Notes: generated by a model not told the origin, from the letters alone. DNA of 64,000 nt from Euphorbia lathyris (GCF_963576675.1 NC_088917.1:19620001-19684000), one strand, 5' to 3'; positions 17,190 through 33,070 are shown, numbered from the stretch's first letter. Translations and numbers: made by a program.

Positions 17190-17420
17190 CCAAAAAAAAA
17201 ACTACTTCGCGGTTATGAGTTTTCTCAACTCTTCGCGATTTGAGGCAAAATCGCGAAGAAAACTCATAACCGTGAAGTAGTTTTTCCCTTCGCGGCTGAG
17301 TTAACCGCAAAGCTATGAGTGAACTGTGACTTCGCAGTTGACTCATAGCTTTGCGGTTTTGATCAACGACGAAGGGAAATGCGCATGTTTGACTTCGCGG
17401 TTTTGATCAACCACGAACTC
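17190..17420. repeat. cluster of hairpins built on TTCGCGGTT words
   Basis: The first hairpin: CTACTTCGCGGTTATGAG near 17200 pairs with CTCATAACCGTGAAGTAG near 17265, with an inner hairpin CTTCGCGATTT / AAATCGCGAAG-like. The second: CCGCAAAGCTATGAGT near 17305 pairs with ACTCATAGCTTTGCGG near 17342. TTGATCAAC- and TTCGCGG-containing words recur to about 17415. The cluster lies just upstream of a transposon gene remnant and is probably its subterminal repeat region. Confidence 0.6.
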
Positions 17421-17497
17421 ACCAAGTAATATGCGAAGTTGTTTTATTTCATTATTTACATAAAATGAGCTACATTTTGTTGAAGCTTGATTAATAT

Positions 17498-18080
17498 ATG
17501 AATGATTCAAAGAATAGGAAGAAGGTATCAGTTGATGATAGCATGAAAGACATCAATTTCAAGTATCCTCATAGCTTGAATACAAATACATCAATTATAG
17601 TGAGGGGTGATTGGTATGTGATGAAGATGATGAAGACTAAATTAACTAAAGAGCAAATGGAGATGATTAGGAAATCTTGTTTTGGGCATTTGGTGGATAT
17701 GGAGGTGTGTATGTTATCGACTTCTCTATGCCATGGGGTCATTACTAGAGAGATTGCTCCACCAAATCCAAAACATAGGAAGATGTGGTTCAACGTCAAA
17801 ATAATTGAACTGAAATAAAGGCGATTTTGAATTTGGACTCATAATCGGATTGGGATTTAGTGATCTGACACCAATTGTGAAGTGAGTGAGTAACTTAAAA
17901 AACGTAAACAGATTAAGAAATCTGTACTTCGAAGGTAGTCGGGTCTTAACACATAGACAAATATACGTTACCTTTGAAAGCAAAGATTGGAGCCTTTAAG
18001 AAAATAGTGATGTGGTCTCCATGGCTATCTTGTATGTTATACACATACTCCTATTCACGCCCGTTCCTAATCATTCGGTT
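17498..18080 (+). pseudogene. decayed DUF1985-type transposon gene
   Basis: The open piece 17498-17818 reads LTKEQMEMIRKSCFGHLVDM..., then ITREIAPPNPKHRKMWFNV. After a shift of frame the sequence reads EFGLIIGLGF and then vLTHRQIYVTFESKDW. These match in order the DUF1985 domain of Ulp1-protease-type transposons (FGxL..., LxREVxxxN...MWFxVGG, EFxLITGLxF, QIYxTFExKxW). Several frameshifts and stops; no Ulp1 peptidase part seen. The unit is a remnant of a large DNA transposon. Confidence 0.6.
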
Positions 18081-19515
18081 GATCCTAATATCATTGACCT
18101 CAATGTAGTCTGTTCATACGGCTGCTCGATCCTATAAGTAGTCGTTATCCTACCCAAATCCTTCGGAACAATGATAAACCACACCTCTTCCAACCTTTGA
18201 GACTCTGACGCTTTTGGTCTATCGACCATGTCAAACTTCACACCATCTGACCCCGATACATAGACCTCGCGCCATCAGAACTTTTTTCGTATCCTCTTGT
18301 ATAAATCTACTAGTGTTAAACTGTCACGTAACAACTCTGTCGAAAAGTTCATCTCTACCTCAATATTGCCCGGTCTCACACTTGACACCGGTCGAGGCAA
18401 AAAATGGTTCTCGCTTAACCATCAACGACTTTCATACGAGCGGTTTAACCCTCCATCAGTACCACACTCACCCTCATTCGCAACCACTTTTAGTTTCCTT
18501 TACCTCACTCGACTAGTATCCACCAAGGTTGGGTCCTTAAGAACTACACCTGACAGACCTACCACTTCCCCACGAATGGTCTCATCATACATAATTGGCG
18601 GCATAATAACTCAAGCTACTCTGAAAGAAAGCCTCAAGAAACAAAATGTAAAGGTAATCCTCAAAAAACCAGAAATGAAAGGGAACTAACCTCTCTGTTT
18701 GCGAATACATCCAAGTAGAACCCCGATGAACTTGGCATGTCCACCAACCACCAATGGCCAACATGTAGCCCAGACAAACAACACAAGGTAATCTTTTTGA
18801 GTTGAGCAAATCATTTTTCACAATAAGAAAGAAAAAAAACTTTGCCAAAAAGTTTTTTTGGAACATAACAAATGCTCCTTATTTATAATCACCATATGTG
18901 CATACCAAGGGTCACTAGTAAAAAAAGAGACATCTTTTGCAAACCACGACATATGTCCATAAAACACCGTTAAAACCTAGCTACAATTAATGAAGAGTGC
19001 ACATGATCAAAAGCCACTTCAAAATTAGACAACCGGCATCAACTGATAAAGCATCTAGAAGTTTTCAGATAGTTAACACCAAAACTTCCATCAAAATTCA
19101 TGATTTCGGCAACACAAGCAGAGCTCCGACAACTGAGCACCCCTGCCCCACACCTCCACATAATATGGTTTAGAACTCTCAGTCCAGTGACGTGGGGGAC
19201 TAGTTCATGAGGTATATGGGCCGAGCCCAAGAGAACTCATCACAACAAAACAGGGTCCATCACAACAAGGCATATCCATTACCTAAAGCAGACACATAGG
19301 CACCCATAACCACACAAAGTCGTATATAAAGGCAAACCAACATTATTGGTAAGTGACACACATTCTCTCTCTCTCTTTCTCTTTGTCTCTCTCTCTAATT
19401 CCTTTCCTAATATACCTTATTTATCTCTTGAATTTTTAGAGAAGTACTGATGTTGTTAATTTACGAAATGGCATTACCTAATGTTTTAAAACAAGATCAA
19501 TTTTAACTAATTTCT
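18081..19515. other. intergenic, no gene recognised
   Basis: It may include more of the decayed transposon up to about 18870. Short open stretches here match nothing I know. A CT-rich microsatellite (CTCTCT with TTTCTCTTTG interruptions) lies at about 19363-19398. Confidence 0.5.
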
Positions 19516-19528
19516 TGCATTTTAGCAT

Positions 19529-19935
19529 CTTTTTTTTTAATGAAGGTTGGGACGCGAAGGAAGGCCGGGCATCCCAACTAGGTTGGCACCCCAGCACAGC
19601 CAACAACCCTTTTATTGATAAAAAAAGAAAAATTACAGAAGGAGGGAGAGAAAGGAAAAAGAATAAGAAAGAAGAATGAAAAAGATTACATAAAACGAAT
19701 ATGCGCTACATTGCATAAATCGTCAAACACTAGAGCCTGACAGAAGTAAGGTGATGAGTGCCACCAGCAAGGAGAGGTTGCCGATTGCCCGTGGTTCGCA
19801 AGCCTATCCGCATCCTGATTCCCTTCCCTAAAAATATGAGTAGCCCTCCAATTCATTGCCGACAGTAGGTTTTTGCAACGTTGCCATTCTCTTTTGATTT
19901 TTCATGGAACCTCAGCTTGGTTATTATTCAAAAAC
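19529..19935 (-). mobile_element. 5'-truncated LINE with RNase H domain end
   Basis: On the minus strand one frame reads ...NWRATHIFREGNQDADRLANHGQS..., the conserved RNase H C-terminal block of plant LINEs (THxxREGNxxADxLAxxG). It is followed by a 3' UTR and an A-tail (T run at 19529-19537 on the plus strand). The insertion is flanked by a perfect 13-bp duplication TGCATTTTAGCAT at 19516-19528 and 19936-19948, as expected for target-primed insertion. Confidence 0.8.
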
Positions 19936-20445
19936 TGCATTTTAGCATGTTATTTGTAACTAATTTTTTACATTTTAGCATGTTATTTGTAACTATATTA
20001 ACAACCTAATATACATTTTAAGCAATTTTTTTAATTAATTTATATGTGACATGCTTAATTGTTGGTAGTTTGGCAAGTTATTTAGTTGTGTTAATAAACA
20101 CTTTTTGGAAACGTTAAAAATAAATCTGGATAACGCTAGAATCGAAATATTTACGAGATCTGGATCACAGTTTGTATCAATTAAACAAATGGTTGGAATT
20201 CCCAAAGTGATATATTCCCTATATTCTTCTTGCTGCTCAACGGTAAACTAGCTTCTTCAAAATTTCTATCAAATAATAGTAAAATTGATCTGTTTGTTAA
20301 AAATAAATCTGGATATGTTATTCTTATTGATATAATTTGAATATGTTAATTTCAAATACTAAATTTAAAATCAAAATTTTCGATATAAATTGAAATTCCC
20401 TCGCTTTTATTATAAACATAAATGAAGTTGTTTTATTTATGTGAT

Positions 20446-20553
20446 GTACCAAAACGTGACCTTGATTTGTCTAATCAAATCACGCATATTCTATGGGACG
20501 TACCAAAACGTGACCTTGATTTGTCTAATCAAATCACGCATATTCTATGGGAC
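20446..20553. repeat. perfect 54-bp tandem duplication
   Basis: Two adjacent copies of a 54-bp unit starting GTACCAAAACGTGACC and ending TTCTATGGGAC, apparently without mismatch. Each copy contains the near-palindrome CTTGATTTGTCTAATCAAATCA. The duplication looks recent. The surrounding 19949-21956 contains no recognisable gene; 20620-20780 is less AT-rich and could be old promoter or leader sequence. Confidence 0.85.
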
Positions 20554-21956
20554 CATAACCATTTTTATTTTTTATGCTATATACTCACCACCCAACCATA
20601 TATTAACGAGTTCGTGAACCTTTGGCACCTTTTGATAGCGGCAGCAACCCAAAATCACCGGCAGAGGGCCATCCAACGGCCCAGATCTTACATATCATTA
20701 ATAATAATCGTGTCCGCAATTCACTCAAGTGGGCCACTCACCTCACTCTAAGACGTGAGAAGCAGCAACTTTGCCCTCTTCTACTTTGTCTCCTTTGACC
20801 CTTACCAAATGGAAACATTATTCATTTTTAGTTCATTCAAACTCTATTTTTTTTTTCAAAGACATTAAAACTCTAATTATTTATTTTTATTTTTGATCAA
20901 ATTAAATTAAATTCTTAATGAGAAAAAATTACATTTTACATAAAATTTGATTAATAAAATATTATTTAATTAATTATATATTATATTCAACGATTCAAGA
21001 AGTCCATAACAGAGGTCCATAACAATGAACACTAAGAAAGGAATGAACCGACTTGATGTTTTGATATTATAACCACAAAGAAGAGTTTTCTGATTTTTCT
21101 TTTTCCGTATGGTAAAAAACTCTTGAATCATAGGATTAAGAAAATGAGGCCAATTCAACAAAATTAGGGAGTCCTCCAACTTCTATCTAATGTGATCTAA
21201 CAGGACCGGTCGAATTGAGAATTTCTAGGTTTTGGATTCAATTCTTCAAGAATTTATGAATTTTCAATCATCTGATTTGAACCGGATCGATTCGAGATCT
21301 AGCGGTACAATCGGGAACCAAAATAACCTCGATTTTTTAAAAAAACATTAAAAAATAAAATATAAAACAAATAAAATCAGAAACGATTTAAGAGGAATTT
21401 ATGTTCATTAAATAAATTATTTTTTGACCCGATATCAAATGAGTAAGTCAAAATAGAGTTGATGTTTCTCAGATCATTTATGTTTTTAATTTTTATTTTT
21501 TTTGTAATTTTATACATATAATTTTTATAAAAATGATTTTCAATTAATTACATATAAATTGTTTATTTATTCTTTTAGATAAATAAAAATAAATTGTTTA
21601 TTTATTCTTTTAGATAACTAAAAATAAATTGTTTATTTATTTATTACATCATCCAGTCCGATCAATTCGAGTCATTTGATTGAACCAAGTGATCCATGAT
21701 CTAACTAAAAATCCGATTTGATGTCAGATCAATCTGGTTCTGATAAAATTGCTTTTAATAAAACTTTATCGTTATTGATATTATAGTCCCTTAATTTTAA
21801 AATCTATCATGAAAGTTATTCAGTTTTATTCTTTATTAACATTACGCCCCCTTATGAAAATAAAAACTCTCAAAATTAACGATTTCAAAATGAAAAAATC
21901 TAAAAGTTATTAGAATTTTCTAAAACTATATATTTTTTATTATATAAAACTATATA

Positions 21957-24626
21957 TCTATATATAATATAAAACAGTAACGATGGAGCTGAGGTGTCAT
22001 CACCTCATTTTTTGTTGATTAAAAATAATATCATTTATTTATTCTTTTCTTTTATTTTTGTTAACATTAATAAAAAAATATTAATTAAATCATTTTGAAT
22101 TTCGATTTTCTACCATTTTGGATAACAATATTTCCATGGGATATACACATCCTAATGATAAGGAATCAAAAACCGTGCCTATCTATTATATATAGATTTA
22201 TATAGAATTGTTATTATTGTAATAAAATAAAAAATTGTTATTGCTCCTGTACAAGAAATCAAAACTTTTATATAGATTGTGGGCCATATAAATTAGGGTA
22301 CATGATCCATAATTTATATTTCAGAATCTAATATTTATAATATTTTCTAACCAAAAAAATATTTATAATATTTTATTTAATATTATTTATTAGAATATTT
22401 TACCTGCTTATCCGGATGTTTATTTCCTTTTTTTAATTTGGATGATTATCATCATTGATAGTATTCAAGAACTATTTAAATATAAATTATAATCAATCCG
22501 GATAAATTCAGTTTTCAAATTTCAATCATAACTAGTTATCACACACTCATTAGATAATTAATGAAAAGAATAATTTATAAAATATTGGAAGATAGCTATA
22601 AAGAAAATACATAGAAATGAAAGAGTAAAAGGATAAGTATGAAAAACAAATAAATTAAGCAATGAAAAGAAGTATAGTTGCAATCAATCTCTACAACTTG
22701 TTAGATCTTTGTTAAAACCCTAACAAGGAAGAGCAGTGATATCATACCATCGACAATGACAAAGAATGTATTATTTTTCTTGCAGAGATTTTACTGTCTA
22801 TTTTATCTCTTATGATATGTTTGGTTCCTGATTGTAATTAGTTTCAATATTAGCTTAGTTAAGTTGTCAATCAATTAATCTGATGTTTGAATAGTTATTC
22901 CACCGGAAAATGGCCGCACCTTGGTTGATCACAATACACATAAAGAAAAAGAAATAAGGATAGGTTTTTGTTCTTTGTTTGATATACAGAATTGACTCTT
23001 CAAGGCCATTGCATCCTTTTATTTTGCTGGTTAGTATTTCTTTATTGGTGGTATTAGATCATTTTTATTTCATATTTGTTGTAATAGGAGTATTTGTTTT
23101 TCCTATTTTAAGATCAAAATTACATTTTTTTTTTCCAATTGTAGTGTAGCCAAGTGGAATTGTTTCAAAGTCTGTGTGAGTGGCAATTTCTGTTTGTCAA
23201 AATAATTTTATGCATTTAATTGAACTGGAAATTTCAGGATGAAGTCAAACATCGGCCTATGTTTGATATTGGGTTGCATGTTTATTTCAGGAAATTCAGT
23301 TTCGTTCTTTGCAGGTATGCAACTTATTGGTTCGAATTTGTTTATCCAAAGCTCAATATTTTAAATTTCAGTATTCTTTTTATCTTTATGTCTGAGATCT
23401 CAAAGCTGCTTTTTTCTATTGTTCTTTTACCAGGGTGTTTATAATCCTAATATTGGTTATGAATATGTTCAGGTATATGGCACTCCAATGGCAGTTAATC
23501 GAGAAGGAAACTCACATGGATAATCCGGATATGGAAGCTCAAAGAACCTTAATATTTAATTTTCACACATTTAAGATATACTATTTAGGTTGTTTGCCTT
23601 TTCACTTTGCAAAAGTAGTGAATTTTTTAATAGTAAGATAATGATATTTAATCGATTCTTTTTTCTCGGATGCCAGGTTGTTTTGTTGAGAGCACGTTAA
23701 TAATTTTATTTTTTCTTGGATTTGCTGCATTTTTTCTGTTGGTGAATGACAATAAAGTTATTAAAAAAAGTTAATTTTCCATTATTTTTATTTAATTTAG
23801 TTCGTATATTTGTTTTGTACATTATTAACAATTAAGTTCTCTTAAAATAGTCAAATTTTATATGATATTTTTTCCCAAATGATCCTTATTCGGTTCAAAT
23901 GATTATAAATAAATATAATAAAAAAGTATAATTTGTTACTTATACAGAGTTATTAAAAATTAAGCTTTGTTGTTAGTAAAATTAAATTGTGCTGATACTA
24001 AATATATAGTTAAGTTGTTTTTTTTCTGAAAAGATATAGTTAAGTTGGTTTAAAAATATATAGTTAAATTAATTTAATGCTATTCTATTCTATTCTATTA
24101 TGCTTAAAGTGCATGTTTTAATATAATAATTTTTATTTTTTTACAAATTTTTTTTCTAATCAAAACATTGCAAAAAGTTTTAGTTAAGAGATTATTCATT
24201 TAAAAGGTGTATGACAAGTTTCAAACTGAAAACTATAAAAAACATAATTTATAAATTTAAATTCATTACTAATTGCTAATACTTAATATTTTAAATTGCA
24301 TATATTTTACTTTTCTTTATTTTTTTACCAGATATTTATTTTGTCAAGTACTGTGAATAGCAATTTATATCATTGTGCGCAGTCAACTATTGTCTTGCAA
24401 TAATATTTTGTTCTTAGAATTAATTTTAAAATTTAATATTTTTATTTTAAATTGTTAAATATTGTACATGATACATCAATTGGAACTCATGTAAAATAAA
24501 ATTTAATTAACAAAATTAACATATAAATATGCTTGATTTATTTATTTATTTTCAATAATAAATAAGATAAATAAGATAATGAAAATTTTATATATATATA
24601 TATTCGCGCGCGGGGTTAAAAACTAG
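21957..24626 (+). mobile_element. probable non-autonomous Helitron
   Basis: 5' end TCTATATATAATATAAAACAG, preceded by A, with the word GAGGTGTCATCACCTCATTTTTTG nearby, as in many plant Helitrons. The 3' end is GCGCGCGGGGTTAAAAACTAG followed by T, that is a GC-rich element just before the CTRR terminus. Insertion between A and T fits. No Rep-helicase is encoded inside. Between about 23230 and 23510 it carries pieces resembling exons of a host RNA-binding protein gene (separate entry). The ends are read by eye, so the exact boundary is an inference. Confidence 0.6.
23235..23510 (+). pseudogene. captured exon fragments of an RRM-type RNA-binding protein gene
   Basis: After an acceptor at 23314 the sequence reads YATYWFEFVYPK. 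After a second acceptor (CCAG near 23431) it reads GVYNPNIGYEYVQVYGTPMAVN. In order this resembles the tail of the plant RRM family around At1g20880/At1g22910 (YGYATYGPEYVYPQ, then GVYNPYxxQYVQVYGVPxAVN). No RRM domain is present. The segment lies inside the proposed Helitron. Family match is from memory and moderate. Confidence 0.42.
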
Positions 24627-25391
24627 TTTTTTTTAATATAACTACATATTTTAATTTTTCAAATCACTATTTTTTAAATTTTTTCTTGTAAATAGTAATT
24701 TTTTCTTCTTCTAATAATTAAATAATACCTAAATAACACCTAAGTTTAACAGAAAAAAGTTAAAAAAAATTAAAGATAAAATTTATATTAAAATATCATT
24801 TATATTAAATTTGAATTTAATGATAATAAAAAAGTAAACTCCAATGATTTTTATATCAAATTTTGAAAGTTGAATAATTATAATATTAAAGATAAAATTA
24901 AGTGAACAGACTATAATTTAACGAACTTTTATTTTACCAAGTCAATACGCCAAAGGTGACCAACGACCCATGCGCGCGTGACAATATCCTTTTACCTTTG
25001 CGCGTGGTTTACCCTTTACATTTTTTGAATCGTCTAAGGTAAAAAAGGAGGGAGCCAAACGTTGCCCATCTTCTTCACTCATTCAAAACACAAAGCCTGG
25101 ATGCTGGAACCCGCCACCGTCACTCGCCAACCATTCTCTGCTGCTACGGTGAAAACACGCGCTTCTCTGAATATACTCAAGCTTAACTACCTCTGGTTAA
25201 GCTTCGCCATTATAGTTGTCTCTCAAGAAGGATACATAAAATTGATCTCTCCATATCTCTTTCTTTTGTTTTTTTCTATCTACAGCTTGATCACTGTACC
25301 GCCGGCGGTATGTTCTTTTATTGTTTTGGATTAACATATAGAGATTGAAATTGAATTGAATTGTTACGAAGAGAAAGATTTTGCTTCGGAG

Positions 25392-29163
<3,772 letters not shown>

Positions 29164-30111
29164 CGAAAGCATGAATTTTTGCTGGCATTGGATGTAATGA
29201 CTCAAATTTCTCTGTGACGGTAAGTTTGACATCAATTGACTGCAAGTACACCTAGTTGCGGAGAATTACTGCTCTTTGTGGTGCGTGGTTGAATTGAAAG
29301 ACATGTGTTCATTGCATATGATGACTGCTATATCAAGTCAGTAGCCTTTCTGACTCGAGTTAAAAGCAGCCCAATATCTCATTGGTTTGTTCTTGCAAGA
29401 TCTATGTGGTATTATAATCTATATATGTTAAATGTATCCATTTGGGTTTCTAATGCTATGCTGTTAATAGCTTGCAATTTATTGTGTTGAAAGTGAAAAA
29501 CTCCCAAATACGGTTTCCAAGTTAGAGTATATAAGCTATTGACTGCTGCTAATTGGTTTTGGTTGCTTTTACACGAGGTTGGGTGTCTGTAATGCCACTA
29601 TTTCCCCTTGAGTGGTTGTATAATGTATACTGGTTGGTCCATATGATGAATGAAATATATTTTAACTTCGTTTCTCATTGCGGTATGCACTTGTAGAGAT
29701 CAATAAGTTATATCTTGGCAGGGCACAGTTTCAGTCTGAGCCTCTGAGGGGAAATTTAATATATTGGACTTCTAACTTGTAAGTGCTCCGTTCGTTAACT
29801 TTTCGTTGCCATTACTTTTAATTATTATCTCAGATTTACGAGATTATTAGCCATTCTGTGATATATTACTAAATCTATAGGCTACAACTTCTGTATAGAT
29901 GTTCTTGAAAACCATATGCACTGAAGGTCCAATGAATGGGCAACAATAGTCAATAGGCTTCTGTTTTTTTATTGAAATAACATAGGCAGTACAATGAAGG
30001 AAAAACATTTAGTATCACGCATACTGTGAAACTCGTGTCTATAAATTCTTAGGAACTTCAGCTTTAATTTTATTGTAGCTCTTTAGAAATGTAGTTTTGA
30101 AACTTCAGCAT
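29164..30111. other. 3' flank of the kinesin gene and intergenic space
   Basis: Probable 3' UTR of the kinesin gene over the first few hundred bases (AT-rich, several AATAAA-like words such as near 29651-29656), then the region facing the end of the minus-strand BURP gene. No gene seen. Confidence 0.5.
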
Positions 30112-32122
30112 CTAATCTGCAACAAATAAGATATGGTTTGCTGTTAGAAAGTGACAAATAGGAACAGTCCCGGGCTTAACCTTAAGAACTTGAAAAGCTA
30201 GATGCCTTGGATTCCATTTAGATGTATCAGCATGGCAAACAACAACAGCCTTAACTTTCATTCCGTCGGTCCCAACCAACGGAACCACATAAGCCTTAGC
30301 ATTATGCATTTTATGGCAGTAGAAAACAGGGTAAGCATAAATCTCTGGATGACAAGCCACCATCTTAACTCCTACCATTCTCACATCCTGCTTGATGCTA
30401 AATCGTTGCTGCTCTATACGATCTGTTGATAAAGCTTGAATGTTCTTCTTTCCAAGCTTTGAAGTAATAAAATCTACCATCCCTTCCAATGATGTAGCAC
30501 AGTACTTCTCCTCACCCTCTAACGTCGGCTCCTCCTCACATTCTTTTATTGTCTTCTTCATTATCTTAGACATCGTTGAATTAGGCTTGATAGAAAATTT
30601 GTGTAGAATTTGTGAGAAGTTGGTTGATGAGAAGGGGATCATGTCAGCAACTCGGCGAGGTAAAAACTTACCTTCAACTGAAATTCTGACCAAATTGAGG
30701 TTCATATATGTGCCAGGGTGCAAGTCCTTACTTAGGAAGAAAAGTGTTGTGTTTTTGTTGTGTCTGAGTTCATACTTAGAGGGACCATACTTGTATGAAA
30801 ATGGGTTTAAGCTCCCCAAAATTGCTGGGACATCCACAGATACTCCATCTCCTATATCTATGTCTATGCCACCAATATCTATGACCATGGCATTATCTTT
30901 GAAACTCATGCCGTTGGCTTGTTTGCTCGTATCCTTGGTACTGCTTTTCTGCCCTGTGAGTCAAGGTAAGCATAAGATTAGTTGCAAATCTTTCTTAAAG
31001 TTTGTAGAATTATTAGAGCATGCTCCCAAACTGGTAGGTTGGGGAAGTTTTTAGATTTTAATTATGAATTCACTGCTTTCTTGCAAAATACTAGAAGTGG
31101 AAAATTATCAGCTTGAAATTATAATGTTTGATAAAGGCAAAAACCATCATCAGCCCCTAATCATTCCAATTTTGGTGGATTGAGCCCTCATTTTTTTATT
31201 TCAACATATCAAATCTCTAATCATTTATTTTTGCTCAAAATAAGGGTTTTTCAGTTTTTTCATAGATCAATGGGATAAGGTCCAAATTCGTCCCTATTGT
31301 TTTTGGAGAAGTGCAAATTTACTCCTAAAATTACAAAATGATAAAATCTTACCAATAAAATAGCTTTTCCAAGCAAGATCAATTTTAACTCTACCTAACG
31401 AAAAATTTGAATGGATTGGCTTAAACATTATTTGATTGACACATCAGACATTCCAAACAAGTCTATGGATAAACTAGAGCATTTTCGTGCATTCTGGCCA
31501 CCAGTTTGTAACTGTGTTAATAACATAGTAAATATTTTAGATATTTTGTTCTGTGATTAACTTTTATGTGGCAAACTTCATTTTTGATATTTTGCTAAGT
31601 TTTTTTTTTTTTCCTAATTATATTAGTAACACAATAGAGGGCGAGCCTTGGCGCAACGGTAAAACGTTGTTGTCGTGTGACCGAAGGTCACGGGTTCGAG
31701 TTTTAGGAGCGGCCTCTTGCCAAAAAATTGGCAAGGGAAGGCTTGCCCCAGTACACCCTTGTGGTGGGACCCTCCCCGGGCCCTCGCTTAGCAGGGATGC
31801 GTAATGCACCGGGGGCCGCCCTTTTTATATTAGTAACACAATAGACATTTTAGCCATGATGATTCAGAGGTAGGATATGCACCGGAAGGCAATAGATGAC
31901 GAAGAGCATTAGGCATGGGAGTTGTAGGCAACATAGATTGCCAGTAGAGCTCTTGTGGTAGAATGGCACTAGTTATTATGGTGAGTGTTAGCTGCAAAGA
32001 GAGATACTAATATAAGTTAGTTAGGTGTCTGTAAACCAAAACTAAACTTGCATAAAGAAACTGCTTTTCGTAATATTACTTACTGAGGTTACAAAAAGAA
32101 GCACGACATAATGAAACTCCAT
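30112..32122 (-). CDS. BURP-domain protein (RD22/USP-like), secreted
   Basis: Plant-specific BURP proteins are secreted or wall/vacuole proteins, often stress- or seed-related. Three minus-strand exons: 32122-32084, 31991-31883, 30953-30112, GT-AG, giving 329 aa in frame. Residues 1-23 form a signal peptide (MEFHYVVLLFVTS then LTLTIITSA). Next comes the conserved PQELYWQSMLPTTPMP segment, a short variable part with DIGGIDIDIGDG, and the BURP domain from about residue 118 (TLFFLSKDLHPG) to the end. The four CH motifs are present: CH-X10-CH (CHPEIYAYPVFYCH), X25, CHADTSKW, and PICHF near the C-terminus; FLPR and CATSLE are also conserved. Intron 2 (929 bp) contains an Au SINE. A TATA box lies about 65 bp upstream of the ATG. 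The subclass (RD22, USP or BNM2) is not certain, because the RD22 TXV repeats are absent. Confidence 0.92.
31271..31560. repeat. Mutator-like end repeat in BURP intron 2 (left of an inverted pair)
   Basis: About 290 bp starting GGGATAAGGTCCAAATTCGTCC and ending with GTAAATATTTTAGATATTTTG...GTGATTAAC. It is similar, in inverse orientation, to about 33590-33885. Shared words include GCAAATTTA, AGCAAGATCAATTTTA, TTTCGTGCATT and TAGTAAATATTTTAGA. It may be the end of a long-TIR element or an independent insertion. Confidence 0.55.
31639..31825 (+). mobile_element. Au SINE
   Basis: Full-length tRNA-derived SINE of the Au family: 5' GGCGAGCCTTGGCGCAACGG (A box), GGTCACGGGTTCGAGTTTTA (B box), TTGTGGTGGGACCCTCCCCGGGCCC, and the CACCGGGGGCCGCCCTTTTT end. 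It is flanked by a perfect 20-bp duplication TATATTAGTAACACAATAGA (31619-31638 and 31826-31845). It sits in BURP intron 2, only about 60 bp from that intron's donor site, in antisense to the gene. Confidence 0.95.
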
Positions 32123-32184
32123 TGAAACACTTCAAGAAGATTTTAGAGCTTGTCTTGCACAAAATGAAGGCCAATTGTAACTCG

Positions 32185-32192
32185 TATATATA
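32185..32192 (-). promoter_or_regulatory. TATA box of the BURP gene
   Basis: On the minus strand the sequence is CTCTATATATACGAG, about 65 bp before the ATG at 32122. The spacing suits a TATA box with a short leader. Confidence 0.6.
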
Positions 32193-32849
32193 GAGGCATT
32201 ATAAACGAGGCTATCATTAAATGAATCAATCTAGTATTGAATTTTTGCATGTTGAAATTAAACTTGTTACGAGAAGAGTGATGGCCGATCGAACTCATGG
32301 GTTTTCTTGGGTAAAATTAAAACTAAAAAATCGAATATTATAATTCCTGAAATTCTGCATTTTATTAACATAAGAATTTTTTAAGGTTTATTAAAATACA
32401 GTAACTTCTTCAATATCAGATTTATTAAAGTTTTTTTTGTTTTTTTTTGTTTTGAAGTGATATAGATTTTGTTGTGTTATCATACTAGACCTTTTAAAAT
32501 TCAATTATGTGTAAAATTTATCCTTTGTTATCCACAAACCCCTGTCCAGAATCCAGATGCCATTGCGATCCCTAGTTTTGAGGGCGAATGTAAAGAAAAA
32601 AGAAGTAATGTCGAACAAGTTGTGATAAATCCTTAGTGATGGGATGGTTATCCATATGGGCTTATTGTGATCCGATAAGATTAGAGATTACCTTTAGAGT
32701 AAATGAAGGACCATACCTTTTTTACTTGCTCAAGTGAAACTATTGTTTGCTTCAAAGTGGGAGCCCATTCTTTACTATTATCCTGGACACCCATCAAACC
32801 CGTAGACGGCTCTATACCTAATAGCTCATCTACTTCCAATGGAGCATGA

Positions 32850-33070
32850 GGATTGGTCCGAGTGGTAAGGCGTTGAACATCTGCTTGATAGGTTTGAGGT
32901 TCGATTCCCCACTCCGTCAAATTCAAACCGGACTAGAAATCGGCTAAGTCTCCAGTTTAGGTCATGTTGAGTTTATTGATCTTCAATAACTCAAAAAGAA
33001 CTGGAGTAAACCCGAGACCTGATGGTTCAACTGGGATCCGGAGTAACCTAGTTTTTTATTTAAAGAAAAA
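32850..33070 (+). mobile_element. tRNA-derived SINE-like element
   Basis: The 5' part GGATTGGTCCGAGTGGTAAGG...GAGGTTCGATTCCCCACTCC carries A- and B-box pol III motifs in tRNA-like spacing. A unique body and an A-rich tail follow (33060-33090). No target-site duplication was found and the tRNA fold is incomplete, so this is a SINE rather than a tRNA gene. It lies about 0.75 kb upstream of the BURP gene. The flank 33090-33590 holds no gene. Confidence 0.55.

Noticed and set aside
17190..17420. Repeats with regular-looking spacing that could recall a CRISPR array
   Set aside because: Repeats are inverted, unequal and lack uniform spacers; the host is a plant nucleus. The transposon-subterminal explanation is better.
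18214..18689. Two open frames of 100-130 codons on the plus strand
   Set aside because: No recognisable domain, overlapping frames, and adjacent to decayed transposon sequence; most likely chance.
22900..23650. Complete functional gene in the Helitron region
   Set aside because: Only short exon-like pieces are seen, no RRM domain and no continuous frame; treated as captured fragments.
30440..31054. Long open frame on the plus strand (about 204 codons)
   Set aside because: It is the antisense of the BURP exon 3, whose minus-strand product has signal peptide, spliced exons and four CH motifs. The plus frame matches nothing.
32850..32925. Possible tRNA gene upstream of the BURP gene
   Set aside because: A and B boxes are present but acceptor stem and anticodon arm do not pair, and an A-rich tail follows, so I list it as SINE-like.
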